From the NCBI GenBank assembly GCA_027004335.1, contig JALTID010000022.1:2462-15053 (forward strand): a stretch of 12,592 bases of DNA, written 5' to 3'. Below the pieces are notes generated by a model, which was given only the letters and a program-made list of their open reading frames with translations, was not told the DNA's origin and searched no databases. Positions 1 through 8,125 of this stretch are shown piece by piece. Source of the stretch: JALTID01 sp027004335 [NCBI: bacterium] (lineage in GTDB: Bacteria; JALSQH01). The translations under genes and the position numbers were made by a program. The number at the start of each line of letters is the position of its first letter. Within the stretch, counting starts at the first letter, position 1.

Positions 1-1152
1 TTTGGGCTTGTTAATATGTTTTCAGGTGGTGCAATAAGTAGATTTTCGGTAACAGCTCTTGGTGTTATGCCCTATATCAGCGCTGCAATCATACTTGAAG
101 TTTTAACAGTTGTTATTCCTCAACTTGATCAGCTAAAGAAACAGGGAGAACTGGGTAGGAAGAAGATAACTCAATATACGAGGTATCTTACTGTGGCGCT
201 TGCCTTTTTCCAGGGACTAGGAATAGCTTATGGGCTGGAAGGCATGAGGGGACCTGCTGGAGAAGTTATTGTTCTTTATCCTGGGTGGGCTTTCAGGTTT
301 TTTACAGCTCTTATCCTTGCCACTGGAAGCACATTTCTTATGTGGTTAGGCGAGCAGATTACAGAAAGAGGAATAGGGAACGGTATTTCTTTATTGATCT
401 ATGCGGGAATAGTTGTAAGACTTCCAGGTGCAATTGGGAGTACTGTACAGATAATGAAAGTAGGTGAGATGTCACTTTTTACCCTTTTGTTTATACTCTT
501 ACTTGCTTTTCTCGTTGTCTGGTTCATTGTCTACATGGAAACGGCTCAGAGGCGATTACCTGTTCAATATGCCAGAAGAGTGGTGGGGAGAAAAGTGTAT
601 GGGGGGACCAGTACTCATCTCCCATTGAAGGTTAATACCGCTGGGGTTATTCCTCCCATTTTTGCAAGTTCACTGCTTATGTTTCCCCTGACTGTTACAA
701 ATTTTATGAAAACTCCCTTTACTGAAACCTTAAAATATTATTTTTCTCCTGGTGCCCTATGGTATGAAGCTTCTTATGTGGTACTTATTATATTTTTTGC
801 ATATTTTTACACTGCAATTCAATTTAATCCTGTTGATGTGGCTGACAATTTAAAGAAATGGGGAGGTTATATTCCTGGCATTCGTCCTGGAACTCAAACT
901 GCTGATTATATTGACAGAGTTTTATCCAGAATAACTCTTATTGGTGCTCTTTATGTGGCAGCAGTATGTGTTTTACCAACAATACTTATAAAAAGGTTTA
1001 ATACCCCATTTTATTTTGGCGGTACCTCTCTGCTTATCGCAGTTGGTGTTGCCCTTGATACCATGCAACAGATACAGGCTCATCTCGTTAGCAGATATTA
1101 TGAAGGGTTCTTAGGTAGGGGTGCAAAAATTAAAGGCAGAAGATACGGTTAA
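1..1152 (+). CDS. secY: Preprotein translocase subunit SecY (5' partial)
   Basis: SecY is the pore-forming membrane subunit of the SecYEG channel that moves unfolded proteins across or into the cytoplasmic membrane. The frame is open from base 1 and reads FGLVNMFSGGAISRFSVTAL, so the Met at base 16 is internal; it falls in the plug region after the first transmembrane helix. About 383 residues are visible, and roughly the first 50-60 (cytoplasmic N-terminus and TM1) lie outside the window. Visible family marks are ALGVMPYISAAI after the plug, the GRKKITQYTRY cytoplasmic loop, LGEQITERGIGNGISLLIY, the basic loop ending GRKVYGG, the NTAGVIPPIFASSLL segment, and the C-terminal loop GGYIPGIRPGTQTADYI. 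Long hydrophobic stretches fit a ten-helix protein. The C-terminus is intact and basic (GAKIKGRRYG). It is followed after 19 bases by adk, the usual spc-operon neighbour. The family assignment is certain; only the start is missing. Confidence 0.97.
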   Translation, partial: FGLVNMFSGGAISRFSVTALGVMPYISAAIILEVLTVVIPQLDQLKKQGELGRKKITQYTRYLTVALAFFQGLGIAYGLEGMRGPAGEVIVLYPGWAFRFFTALILATGSTFLMWLGEQITERGIGNGISLLIYAGIVVRLPGAIGSTVQIMKVGEMSLFTLLFILLLAFLVVWFIVYMETAQRRLPVQYARRVVGRKVYGGTSTHLPLKVNTAGVIPPIFASSLLMFPLTVTNFMKTPFTETLKYYFSPGALWYEASYVVLIIFFAYFYTAIQFNPVDVADNLKKWGGYIPGIRPGTQTADYIDRVLSRITLIGALYVAAVCVLPTILIKRFNTPFYFGGTSLLIAVGVALDTMQQIQAHLVSRYYEGFLGRGAKIKGRRYG

Positions 1153-1171
1153 ATCTTAAAAGGAGAAGGGA

Positions 1172-1816
1172 ATGAATCTTATTTTTCTTGGGCCTCCGGG
1201 TGCTGGTAAGGGAACACAGGCAAAGAAACTTGTAGATCTTCTTGGGATTCCTCAGATTTCCACTGGTGATATTTTGAGAGAAAAGAAGAGGGAAGATTCT
1301 CCTTTAGGACATAAGGTGAGGGAGATTATGTCTGAAGGTAAACTTGTACCTGATGAAATTGTCATTGAGATTGTAAAGGAGCGGCTGGGAAAGCCTGATT
1401 GTGGAAAAGGATTTATACTTGATGGTTTTCCAAGAACGATTCCTCAGGCAGAAGCTCTTGAGAAGATCTTAGCTGAGATGCGAAAACAGCTTGATGCGGT
1501 GGTTTATATTGATGTCCCTGATGAGGAGTTGATCAGGAGAATTAGTGGGAGAAGAGTTTGCGAAGAATGTGGTGAGGAATACCACATAATTTTTAAGCCT
1601 CCCAGAGTAGAGGGAGTTTGTGATAAATGTGGTGGAAAACTGATACAGAGAGAAGATGATAAAGAAGAAGTTGTGAAGAAAAGAATAGAAGTGTATAACG
1701 AATCCACCGCACCACTTGTAGATTTTTATGAAAAGAAAGGCTTGCTGAAAAAAATCAATGGCGTGGCTTCTATGGAGAATGTTTTTGAAAGTATAAAAAC
1801 TTCGCTTGGAGTTTAA
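1172..1816 (+). CDS. adk: Adenylate kinase, long zinc-type lid
   Basis: Adenylate kinase interconverts ATP + AMP and 2 ADP in the cytoplasm and keeps the adenylate pool balanced. The 214-residue length is normal for the long-lid form. The P-loop GPPGAGKGT is at residues 7-15, the AMP-binding stretch STGDILR at 30-36, and the DGFPRT motif at 84-89. The lid (about 126-163) carries four cysteines, C130, C133, C150 and C153, in two Cys-x2-Cys pairs, so it should bind a structural zinc. Zinc lids are common in Gram-positive and thermophilic bacteria and absent from the E. coli enzyme. The start is fixed by AGGAG at 1161-1165 and by the MNLIFLGPPGAGKGT opening. It lies between secY and map, the standard position in the spc operon. 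There is no sign of damage. Confidence 0.98.
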   Translation: MNLIFLGPPGAGKGTQAKKLVDLLGIPQISTGDILREKKREDSPLGHKVREIMSEGKLVPDEIVIEIVKERLGKPDCGKGFILDGFPRTIPQAEALEKILAEMRKQLDAVVYIDVPDEELIRRISGRRVCEECGEEYHIIFKPPRVEGVCDKCGGKLIQREDDKEEVVKKRIEVYNESTAPLVDFYEKKGLLKKINGVASMENVFESIKTSLGV

Positions 1817-1821
1817 TACTT

Positions 1822-2574
1822 ATGGGAATAAATATTAAGAGCCGTAGAGAAATTGAGATAATGAGAGATGCCAACAGGATAGTAGCTGAGGTCCTTGAAA
1901 CCCTTAGAGAAGTGGTTGAGATAGGTATGAGTACAGATGAGCTTGATAAACTTGCAGTTAAAATAACCAGGGAACGCGGAGCAGTACCAGCATTTAAAGG
2001 TTATATGGGTTATCCCCGGGCACTCTGCGTCTCTATAAATGAAGAGATTGTTCATGGTATCCCTTCAAAAAAGAAAAGAATAAGAAATGGTGATCTGGTA
2101 AGTCTGGATTATGGGGTAATTTACAAGGGATATTACGGAGATGCAGCAATAAGTGTGGGTGTTGGGGAAATTTCTGATGTCGCGAAGAATTTGATGAAGG
2201 TGACAGAAGAATCACTGTATAAAGGAATTGAACAGGCAGTTCCCGGGAATCATCTTAGTGATATAGGCCATGCGGTTCAGTCTCATGTGGAAGGTAATGG
2301 TTTTAATGTTGTTAGGGATTTTGTTGGACATGGTATAGGAAAAAAGCTCCATGAAGAGCCACAGGTTCCTAATTATGGAGAACCGGGAAGAGGTGTTTTG
2401 CTCAGGAATGGAATGACCATAGCCATTGAACCTATGGTTACAGAGGGAACATGGAAAGTAAAAATTCTCTCTGATGGTTGGACTGCTGTTACCGCTGATG
2501 GGAAGCTTGCTGCTCATTTTGAGCATACCATTGCTATTACTGATAACGGCCCTGAAATACTTAGCAGGTTGTAA
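1822..2574 (+). CDS. map: Methionine aminopeptidase, type I
   Basis: This enzyme removes the initiator methionine from new proteins after deformylation when the second residue is small. The 250-residue length is typical of the type Ia bacterial form, which has no N-terminal extension and no type II insertion. All five metal ligands of the pita-bread fold are present: D96 (in SLDYG), D107 (in YGDAA), H170 (in VGHGIGKKLHEEP), E203 (in IEPM) and E234 (in FEHT). The catalytic histidine H78 sits in NEEIVHGIP. It starts five bases after the adk stop codon, with a GGAG inside the end of adk serving as a modest ribosome binding site, so it is probably coupled to adk. Placement between adk and infA is a widespread operon arrangement. 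Confidence 0.98.
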   Translation: MGINIKSRREIEIMRDANRIVAEVLETLREVVEIGMSTDELDKLAVKITRERGAVPAFKGYMGYPRALCVSINEEIVHGIPSKKKRIRNGDLVSLDYGVIYKGYYGDAAISVGVGEISDVAKNLMKVTEESLYKGIEQAVPGNHLSDIGHAVQSHVEGNGFNVVRDFVGHGIGKKLHEEPQVPNYGEPGRGVLLRNGMTIAIEPMVTEGTWKVKILSDGWTAVTADGKLAAHFEHTIAITDNGPEILSRL

Positions 2575-2638
2575 TATATGTTGTTGCAGGGAACAGTGCA
2601 ATTTGTTAAAATTACTGCTAAAATAAAAAGGATATTTT

Positions 2639-2875
2639 ATGCCTAAAAAGGAGCACAGATCGATTGAAGTAGGAGGAGAGGTGATAGAGTTGTTGCCCAA
2701 TGCCATGTTTAAAGTGAAACTTGAAACTGGACAGGTAATTCTTGCACATATCTCAGGCAAGATGAGAATGCATTATATTAAGATCATTCCAGGAGATAAA
2801 GTCACAGTGGAGATTTCCCCTTATGATTTAAGCAGAGGGAGGATAACCTACAGATTAAAAGGAGACAGAAAATGA
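2639..2875 (+). CDS. infA: Translation initiation factor IF-1
   Basis: IF-1 is a single S1/OB-fold protein that occupies the A site of the 30S subunit during initiation and works with IF-2 and IF-3. The 78 residues contain the family core: [20 protein letters not shown] (residues 12-31), the HISGKMR stretch, then [19 protein letters not shown] and YRLK at the end. At the N-terminus it has about six more residues than the commonest 72-residue form. The ATG is preceded by an AAAGG-type site, and the MPKKEH opening is plausible. It follows map after a 64-base gap, the longest in the ribosomal block, and its TGA overlaps the rpmJ start codon as ATGA, which implies coupled translation of the two small proteins. 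Confidence 0.97.
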   Translation: MPKKEHRSIEVGGEVIELLPNAMFKVKLETGQVILAHISGKMRMHYIKIIPGDKVTVEISPYDLSRGRITYRLKGDRK

Positions 2876-2985
2876 AGGTTAAAGCATCTGTGAAAAAAAG
2901 ATGTGAAAAGTGCAAGATTGTTAAGAGGAGAGGGAAAATTTATGTGATATGTGAAAATCCGAGACATAAACAGAGACAGGGTTAA
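2872..2985 (+). CDS. rpmJ: 50S ribosomal protein L36, zinc-binding form
   Basis: L36 is the smallest protein of the large subunit; it sits near the L16/23S rRNA domain V region and stabilises rRNA folding. The gene encodes 37 residues opening [20 protein letters not shown] and ending RHKQRQG, a full-length match to the family. The zinc ligands are C11, C14, C27 and H32 (Cys-x2-Cys-x12-Cys-x4-His), so this is the zinc-containing version rather than the paralogue that has lost the ligands. The ATG shares bases with the infA stop codon (ATGA), so translation is probably coupled. It is followed 11 bases later by rpsM. This infA-rpmJ-rpsM order is the standard bacterial one, which supports the call despite the small size. 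Confidence 0.96.
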   Translation: MKVKASVKKRCEKCKIVKRRGKIYVICENPRHKQRQG

Positions 2986-2996
2986 GGAGGAGAAAG

Positions 2997-3377
2997 ATGC
3001 CAAGAATAGCAGGGGTAGATATTCCTAAGAGTAAGAAAATAGTTACAAGCCTGACTTACATCTATGGTATAGGAAAATCTACTTCACTGGAAATACTTGA
3101 GAAAGCTGAAGTTGATCCTGATAAAAGGGCTGGGGAACTCTCAGCAGATGAGGTACAAAGGATAAGGAAAGTTATTGATGAAGAATACAAGGTTGAGGGT
3201 GCTCTCAGATCTGAGGTACAGAGGAATATAAAAAGGCTCATGGACATAAAGGCTTATCGGGGATTGAGACATATGAGAGGCCTTCCTGTAAGGGGACAGA
3301 GAACCCATTCTAATGCTCGCTCAAGAAAAGGTCCCCGAAATAAGCTTAGTACCAAGAAAAAGAGAAGAGAGAAATAA
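2997..3377 (+). CDS. rpsM: 30S ribosomal protein S13
   Basis: S13 lies in the head of the small subunit, contacts the P-site tRNA and forms the intersubunit bridges with L5. The 126-residue protein has the normal architecture. It opens with [10 protein letters not shown] and a helix-two-turn-helix region containing [10 protein letters not shown] (residues 21-30). The conserved signature runs [21 protein letters not shown] at about residues 89-108, and the tail is very basic and ends KKKRREK. A near-perfect AAGGAGG at 2984-2990, six bases before the ATG, decides the start; it overlaps the end of rpmJ. rpsK follows after 14 bases. S13, S11, S4, alpha and L17 are the classical alpha operon, controlled in E. 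coli by S4 binding to its own message. Whether that control exists here cannot be seen, because no pseudoknot was identified. Confidence 0.98.
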   Translation: MPRIAGVDIPKSKKIVTSLTYIYGIGKSTSLEILEKAEVDPDKRAGELSADEVQRIRKVIDEEYKVEGALRSEVQRNIKRLMDIKAYRGLRHMRGLPVRGQRTHSNARSRKGPRNKLSTKKKRREK

Positions 3378-3391
3378 TTGGAGGATAGTAA

Positions 3392-3784
3392 ATGACTACC
3401 AATAGACGAAGAGGTAAAAGAAGGAAAACAAAAAAAGGTATAACTGAGGGTAAAATATATATTCATGCGACATTCAACAACACAATTATTACAGTTACTG
3501 ATCCTGATGGAAATGTCATTACCTGGTCCTCAGGCGGAGTTGCTGGATTTAAGGGTGCCAGGAAAGGTACCCCCTATGCTGCACAACTGGCAGCGGAAGA
3601 TGCAATAAAAAAGGCCACTGCAACGGGATTAAAAAGGGCTAGAATTTATGTTAAAGGTCCGGGACCAGGTAGAGAATCTGCTTTGCGTGCTATTGGAATG
3701 AGTGGGATTCAGGTAACTTTGATTAAGGATATAACCCCTATTCCGCATGATGGTTGCAGACCACCGAAACGAAGAAGAGTTTAG
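3392..3784 (+). CDS. rpsK: 30S ribosomal protein S11
   Basis: S11 sits on the platform of the small subunit, binds 16S rRNA near helix 23 and helps shape the mRNA exit path. The protein is 130 residues, normal for the family. Its basic N-terminus ([13 protein letters not shown]) is followed by [18 protein letters not shown], the [20 protein letters not shown] stretch, the [14 protein letters not shown] motif (residues 87-100) and the invariant end [19 protein letters not shown] at 3380-3384 lies seven bases upstream of the ATG. It lies between rpsM and rpsD as in nearly all bacteria. There is nothing unusual in composition or length. Confidence 0.98.
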   Translation: MTTNRRRGKRRKTKKGITEGKIYIHATFNNTIITVTDPDGNVITWSSGGVAGFKGARKGTPYAAQLAAEDAIKKATATGLKRARIYVKGPGPGRESALRAIGMSGIQVTLIKDITPIPHDGCRPPKRRRV

Positions 3785-3789
3785 CAAGA

Positions 3790-3796
3790 AAGGAGG
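3790..3796 (+). promoter_or_regulatory. Shine-Dalgarno sequence that fixes the GTG start of rpsD
   Basis: The sequence AAGGAGG lies six bases before a GTG codon at 3803. There is no ATG in that frame nearby, and the residues read from this GTG match the invariant S4 opening (Met-Gly-Arg-Tyr), so this site supports GTG as the true initiation codon. It is the only clear non-ATG start in the ribosomal block. Confidence 0.75.
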
Positions 3797-3802
3797 CGTT
3801 TT

Positions 3803-4435
3803 GTGGGAAGATATACTGGCCCTGTCTGCAGGCTATGCAGAAGAGAAGGAATGAAACTTTATTTAAAGGGTGAAAAATGTTATAGTCCAAGCTGTCCTTT
3901 TGAAAAACGCCCCTTTCCTCCAGGCCAGCATGGTAGAAATGTGAGGTCACGCCCCACAGACTACTGGATCAGGCTAAGAGAGAAACAGAGAGCAAGGAAG
4001 ATTTATGGTGTTAGTGAGAAACAATTTAAAAAGTATTATGAGATGGCTGATAGGATAAAAGGTGTTACGGGGGAAAATTTACTTGTTATACTTGAGAGAA
4101 GACTTGATAATGTTGTTTACAGAATGGGTTTTGCTGTTTCAAGAAAACAGGCAAGGCAGCTTGTAACACACAGACATTTTAAGGTTAATGGAAGAGTGGT
4201 TGATAAACCTTCATATCTTCTCAAGCCCGGAGATATTGTGGAAATAAAGGATGAAAGTAAGGATATGGAACTTGTAAGAGAAAACCTTGAGAGTACAAAA
4301 GAAAGAGGGTTCCCACACTGGGTTGAAGTTGAACCAGAGGCTTTAAAAGGGAAGTTTGTATCTTATCCTGCAAGAGAGGACCTCAGGACACCAGAGATAC
4401 GGGAACAGTTAATCGTTGAGTTTTATTCAAGATGA
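3803..4435 (+). CDS. rpsD: 30S ribosomal protein S4, zinc-finger form
   Basis: S4 is a primary assembly protein of the small subunit, binds the 16S five-way junction and helps guard the mRNA entry tunnel. In several bacteria it also represses its own operon. The 210 residues read [20 protein letters not shown] at the start. C9, C12, C26 and C31 form a zinc finger like that of Thermus S4, which E. coli S4 lacks. The [10 protein letters not shown] motif follows, and the S4 RNA-binding domain begins near residue 99 ([20 protein letters not shown]), with the [10 protein letters not shown] hairpin and KPGDIVEI. The C-terminus ends [11 protein letters not shown], as expected. The start is GTG. Gene order rpsK-rpsD-rpoA is conserved, but rpsD is not inside the alpha operon in all Firmicutes, so its presence here is a weak argument against a classical Bacillus-type lineage. 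Confidence 0.98.
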   Translation: MGRYTGPVCRLCRREGMKLYLKGEKCYSPSCPFEKRPFPPGQHGRNVRSRPTDYWIRLREKQRARKIYGVSEKQFKKYYEMADRIKGVTGENLLVILERRLDNVVYRMGFAVSRKQARQLVTHRHFKVNGRVVDKPSYLLKPGDIVEIKDESKDMELVRENLESTKERGFPHWVEVEPEALKGKFVSYPAREDLRTPEIREQLIVEFYSR

Positions 4436-4460
4436 AAAACTCTCCATAGGAGGATTGTAA

Positions 4461-5459
4461 ATGTATGATATTGAAAAATTCTGGTATTCTTTTATTAAGC
4501 CTGCAGGAATACTCTATAATGTAAATAACTTAACTGATACCTATGGGAAGTTTTATGTAGAGCCTTTTGAGAGAGGGTATGGAATCACTATTGGAAATTC
4601 ACTTAGAAGAGTATTGCTATCTTCTGTTCCAGGTGCTGCTATTGTGGCTATCAAGGTTGAGGGTGTTCTTCATGAATTTACCAGTTTATCGGGGGTCATA
4701 GAGGATATTCCTGATATAATCTTAAATCTTAAGTCTATCAGGGTTTCTCTTGAATCAGAGGACAGGATTGTTGAGGGAACCCTTGAAATTGACAAAGAGG
4801 GTGAAGTCAAGGCAAAGGAGATAAATTTTCCTGAAAGTGTAAAAATCCTCACACCAGATGTTCACATTGCTACGGTGGCAGAAGGTGGGAAGTTATCAAT
4901 GAGATTATGGGTTATGAGAGGTAAAGGTTATACACCTGCTGAGAGAATCAAAGATGAATTTATTGAACCTGCTATTGATATGATTTTTATTGATGCAGAT
5001 TTCTCTCCGGTGAGGAAGGTGACTTATCATGTAACGAATGCAAGGGTGGGGAAAGTTTCCGATTATGACAGATTGAATATTGAGATATGGACAGATGGAA
5101 GTGCTAATCCTAAGGATTCTCTTTTTTATGCATCACAGTTACTTATTAAGCACTTTGAAGTTTTTTCCAATATTGTGCCAGAGGAGAAGGAAGAAGAAAA
5201 GAAAGAGCCTGAGATTGATCCTATTTTTTATACTCCGATAGAGGAGTTGAAATTTCCTGAAAGGGCTATGAATTGTCTGAGAAATGAGAATATAAAATAT
5301 CTTGGTGAACTTGTTCAGAGGAGTGAGAGTGAACTTCTAAATATAAAGAATCTTGGTGAGAAAACTCTCAATGAGATAAAACAGATTCTTGAACAGCACG
5401 ATCTCTTCCTCGGTATGACAGTTGAAGGATGGAAAAATCCCCAGGAGAGCAAGGAGTAA
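4461..5459 (+). CDS. rpoA: DNA-directed RNA polymerase subunit alpha
   Basis: Alpha dimerises to nucleate assembly of beta and beta', and its C-terminal domain contacts UP elements and activators. At 332 residues it is of normal length. The N-terminal domain (about 1-236) contains YVEPFERGYGITIGNSLRRV with the dimer helix and R50, equivalent to the assembly-critical E. coli R45, followed by GVLHEF and later YHVTNARVG. An acidic, flexible linker (EEKEEEKKEPEID, 241-253) leads to the C-terminal domain (about 254-319). There R268 and N271 in PERAMNCL correspond to the DNA-contacting E. coli R265 and N268, and the NLGEKTLNEI helix is present. So UP-element recognition is probably retained. AGGAGG at 4448-4453 supports the ATG; rplQ follows three bases after the stop. 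Confidence 0.98.
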   Translation: MYDIEKFWYSFIKPAGILYNVNNLTDTYGKFYVEPFERGYGITIGNSLRRVLLSSVPGAAIVAIKVEGVLHEFTSLSGVIEDIPDIILNLKSIRVSLESEDRIVEGTLEIDKEGEVKAKEINFPESVKILTPDVHIATVAEGGKLSMRLWVMRGKGYTPAERIKDEFIEPAIDMIFIDADFSPVRKVTYHVTNARVGKVSDYDRLNIEIWTDGSANPKDSLFYASQLLIKHFEVFSNIVPEEKEEEKKEPEIDPIFYTPIEELKFPERAMNCLRNENIKYLGELVQRSESELLNIKNLGEKTLNEIKQILEQHDLFLGMTVEGWKNPQESKE

Positions 5460-5462
5460 CCT

Positions 5463-6167
5463 ATGAGGCACAAAAAAGATCACAGTAAATTGAATAGGGA
5501 TAAGGATAATAGAAAAGCTCTTACAAAGAATCTGCTGAGAACTCTTTTTACTCATGAAAAGATTGTTACTACTGTGGCAAAGGCAAAGGATCTGAGGAGG
5601 CACTCCGACAGATTGATAACTCTGGGTAAGAGGGGAGATCTCCATGCAAGAAGGCTTGCTTTCGCTGTGTTACAGGATAAGGAGCTTGTTAAGAAAATTT
5701 TTGATGAACTTGCCCCCAGGTATAAAAATAGACTTGGTGGTTATACGAGGGTATTAAAATACAGAAACAGAAGAGGTGATAATGCTCCTCTTGCCGTGGT
5801 AGAGCTTGTACAGGAAGAGCTTAAGGTTAGAGTTAAGAGGAAAAAGATAAAAGAGGAAAGAAAGAAATTAGAGGAGGAGAAAAAACAGGAAGCTCTTGAA
5901 GCTGAAGAGAAAAAGTTAGAGCAAGAAGGTGCAAAAGCTGAAGTTGAAGAAGAGGCTCAGGAAACTGCTGGGGAAGTGGAAACCGAAGGGAAAAAGGAAA
6001 CTAAAGCTAAAACGAAAAAGAAAACAGAAAAGAAGGAAGAGGGTAAAACTGAAAGGAAAAAAAGTCCCCCAAAGGTAATAACGGAAAAGAAAGAGAAAGA
6101 GGAGAAGAAAGAAGAAAAAGCAGCTAAAGAAGAGAAAAAAGGGGAAGAGAGAAAGCCTGAAGAATAA
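5463..6167 (+). CDS. rplQ: 50S ribosomal protein L17 with a long Lys/Glu-rich C-terminal tail
   Basis: L17 binds 23S rRNA near the polypeptide exit side of the large subunit. Residues 1 to about 118 are a complete standard L17: MRHKKDHSKLNRDKDNRKAL, a TLFTHEKIVTTVAKAK stretch, LITLGKRGDLHARR, FDELAPRYKNRLGGYTRV and RRGDNAPLAVVELV. Ordinary L17 ends close to this point at roughly 115-130 residues. Here the frame continues to 234 with a tail made almost only of Lys, Glu, Ala and a few Thr, including predicted coiled-coil or single-helix stretches such as KIKEERKKLEEEKKQEALEA. Extended, charged L17 tails are known in other bacteria, such as actinobacteria, so this is unusual but not unprecedented; its role is unknown. 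AAGGAG at 5451-5456, inside the end of rpoA, is the ribosome binding site. It is the last gene of the ribosomal block. Confidence 0.96.
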   Translation: MRHKKDHSKLNRDKDNRKALTKNLLRTLFTHEKIVTTVAKAKDLRRHSDRLITLGKRGDLHARRLAFAVLQDKELVKKIFDELAPRYKNRLGGYTRVLKYRNRRGDNAPLAVVELVQEELKVRVKRKKIKEERKKLEEEKKQEALEAEEKKLEQEGAKAEVEEEAQETAGEVETEGKKETKAKTKKKTEKKEEGKTERKKSPPKVITEKKEKEEKKEEKAAKEEKKGEERKPEE

Positions 6168-6192
6168 TTTTTAAGTCAAGTCATTGCAAAAT

Positions 6193-6960
6193 TTAGGAGG
6201 CATTAAAGGCTCCCTTTTTTATTGCCGCAACCCATTCTCTTATGTCATCATTATTTTCCAGTTTTTTTATAAGGGCTGAGCCTATTATTATTCCATCCAC
6301 CATCCTTTTAAGAGGTTCAACCTGCCCTGCTGTTTTGATCCCAAATCCAATTGCCACAGGTTTTGTGGTTGATTTTTTTAATCTTTTTATAAGAGAGATC
6401 CCCTCTTCAGGTATTTCGTCTCTCTCTCCTGTGGTTCCACTTCTTGAAACTGCATAGATGAAACCGCTTGAATTTTTAATCAACCTGTTAAAATACTCTC
6501 CCTTGATTGTTGGTGGGATCAGCATTGGAGTTGCCAGCCCCATCTTATTAAGCGTTCTGTAGAAAATTTTCCCCTCTATAAGGGGCAAATCAGGTATTAT
6601 TAATCCATCTATCCCGGAGTTCAAAAGTTTCCCTGGGTAATTTTTATCTTTTGCAATTAAATTATAGTAAGTCATTGTAATAAAAGGTATCTCAGGATGT
6701 TTTTCTCTCAGAATTTTGATCAATTCCAGATACCTTTCTGGATCCATACCTCTTTCAAGAGCTATTTTAGAAGCTTTTTGTATAGTGGGTCCATCTGCCA
6801 CAGGATCACTAAATGGGAGTCCAATTTCTATTATATCAAACCCTGAATTTATACTTTTTTCAATCCAGTGTATTGATCCCTCAAAATCTGGGTAGCCAGC
6901 TGCTAAGTATCCTATCATAATTCCGTTTTTAATTTTAAAAGCTTTTTCAACTCTGTTCAT
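6193..6960 (-). CDS. trpA: Tryptophan synthase alpha chain
   Basis: TrpA cleaves indole-3-glycerol phosphate to indole and glyceraldehyde 3-phosphate and passes indole through a tunnel to TrpB. The 255-residue TIM barrel is slightly shorter than average but complete. The catalytic pair is visible as E45 in [16 protein letters not shown] and D56 in the same motif, equivalent to Salmonella E49 and D60, with the same spacing. The mobile loop 6 is SRSGTTGER (172-180), and the phosphate-binding GFGIK and IIGSALIKK segments follow near the end. The start ATG has GGAGG just upstream, inside the end of trpB; the two genes overlap by 14 bases, so they are probably coupled and give balanced alpha2-beta2 complex. 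This is the last gene of the trp operon. It converges on rplQ with a 25-base gap. Confidence 0.98.
   Translation of the reverse strand: MNRVEKAFKIKNGIMIGYLAAGYPDFEGSIHWIEKSINSGFDIIEIGLPFSDPVADGPTIQKASKIALERGMDPERYLELIKILREKHPEIPFITMTYYNLIAKDKNYPGKLLNSGIDGLIIPDLPLIEGKIFYRTLNKMGLATPMLIPPTIKGEYFNRLIKNSSGFIYAVSRSGTTGERDEIPEEGISLIKRLKKSTTKPVAIGFGIKTAGQVEPLKRMVDGIIIGSALIKKLENNDDIREWVAAIKKGAFNAS
6196..6220 (+). terminator. Possible weak terminator for the ribosomal block, inside the trpA 3' end
   Basis: GGAG at 6196-6199 can pair with CTCC at 6210-6213, with one further G-C pair possible after a mismatch, and this is followed on the plus strand by C and six T residues (6215-6220). That has the layout of an intrinsic terminator downstream of rplQ, but the stem is only about four to five pairs and part of it is trpA coding sequence. 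No better hairpin is visible in the 25 bases between the two stop codons, and none with a T-run was seen for the trp operon on the opposite strand. Confidence 0.25.
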
Positions 6961-8125
6961 TTAGTGCCTCCATTATCACTTCCATATCCTTGTCTCCTCT
7001 TCCAGAGATATTTACAACGATTATCTCATTTTTCTTAAACCTGCCGGATTCTCTTAAAAGATATGCAACTGCGTGAGCTGATTCAAGGGCTGGAATTATC
7101 CCTTCTGATTGGGATAGTACTTTTACAGCTTCAATAACCTCATCATCTGTGGCACTTGACGCTATAATTCTGCCGCTTTCAGCTAAGTAGGATAGTTCAG
7201 GCCCCACCCCTGGATAATCAAGACCGGGAGCAATGGAATGAACTTTTTTAACCTGCCCCCATCTATCCTGGAGCAAAAGTGAGTTGGTTCCGTGTAAATA
7301 TCCTTTTTCTCCTCTGTTGAGTGTTGCAGAATGGAGGTCATTTAAACCCCTACCAGCTGCTTCTACCCCCACCAATTTTGTCTCCCGGTTTTTTATAAAT
7401 GCGGAGAATATCCCCATGGCATTAGAACCACCACCAACACATGCTAATACATAATCAGGATTTCTCCTCTCAAATTTCTGTATCTGTGCTTTAGTTTCTC
7501 TACCTATAATGGATTGAAAATACTTAACAATAGCCGGATAGGGATGTGGTCCAACTACAGATCCGAGGAGGTAGTATGTGTCTTTTACTCTCTCTGCCCA
7601 GTCTCTCAATGCTTCATTTATAGCATCCTTGAGGGTGCCACTACCTTTTTCAACGGGAATCACCTTTGCCCCTAAAAGTTCCATCCTGAGTACATTTAAC
7701 CTCTGTCTTATAACATCCTCGCTTCCCATAAATACTTCACACTCAAGACCCAGATATGCCGCTGCTGTAGCAGTGGCAACACCATGCTGGCCTGCCCCGG
7801 TTTCTGCAATGATTCGTTTTCTTCCCATATACTTTGCCAGTAGCGCCTGTCCGATGGTATTGTTGATCTTATGTGCCCCTGTGTGAGCAAGATCCTCTCT
7901 TTTCAGGTAGACCTTTGCCCCCACAACTTCTGATAATCTATGGGCGTATGTGAGGGGAGTGGGTCTTCCCACATAGGTTTTGAGAAGATGGTGGAGTTCC
8001 TTTTTAAACTCCTTATCCTTCTTTGCTTTTAAAAAATTTTCCTCAAGCTCCTGCAAGATTGGTATAAATAGCTCAGGGATATATACCCCTCCAAACCCAC
8101 CGTAGTAGCGTTTTAGCTTAAACAT
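6947..8125 (-). CDS. trpB: Tryptophan synthase beta chain
   Basis: TrpB condenses indole with L-serine to make L-tryptophan using pyridoxal 5'-phosphate. The 392 residues and the TrpA-interacting N-terminus ([18 protein letters not shown]) mark it as the standard TrpB1 type rather than the longer TrpB2 type. The PLP lysine is K86 in HTGAHKINN, the catalytic glutamate E108 lies in AETGAGQHG, and the PLP-phosphate loop GGGSNAMG spans 231-238. The C-terminal ISGRGDKD is also conserved. An AAAGGAGG-type site precedes the ATG, within the 3' end of trpF, which it overlaps by 13 bases. It stands directly before trpA, as in most trp operons. I see no truncation or missing residue. Confidence 0.98.
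   Translation of the reverse strand: MFKLKRYYGGFGGVYIPELFIPILQELEENFLKAKKDKEFKKELHHLLKTYVGRPTPLTYAHRLSEVVGAKVYLKREDLAHTGAHKINNTIGQALLAKYMGRKRIIAETGAGQHGVATATAAAYLGLECEVFMGSEDVIRQRLNVLRMELLGAKVIPVEKGSGTLKDAINEALRDWAERVKDTYYLLGSVVGPHPYPAIVKYFQSIIGRETKAQIQKFERRNPDYVLACVGGGSNAMGIFSAFIKNRETKLVGVEAAGRGLNDLHSATLNRGEKGYLHGTNSLLLQDRWGQVKKVHSIAPGLDYPGVGPELSYLAESGRIIASSATDDEVIEAVKVLSQSEGIIPALESAHAVAYLLRESGRFKKNEIIVVNISGRGDKDMEVIMEALNEQS

Noticed and set aside
2578-2646. A 22-codon reading frame starting with ATG between map and infA and ending eight bases into infA, possibly a leader peptide
   Set aside because: It has only a weak AGG upstream, encodes no recognisable peptide, and short chance frames are common in AT-rich gaps. 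The overlap with infA alone does not show translation.
2212-2760. Minus-strand open frame of 182 codons opposite map and infA
   Set aside because: It is the complement of two clearly conserved genes; the residues are an antisense shadow with no family features.
6168-6192. Short direct repeat AAGTCAAGTCA in the gap between rplQ and trpA
   Set aside because: It is only two short units, with no inverted symmetry or T-run; compatible with chance in a 25-base spacer.
7578-7886. Plus-strand frame of 102 codons inside the trpB region
   Set aside because: It is antisense to the conserved trpB coding sequence and has no recognisable domain or supporting start signal.
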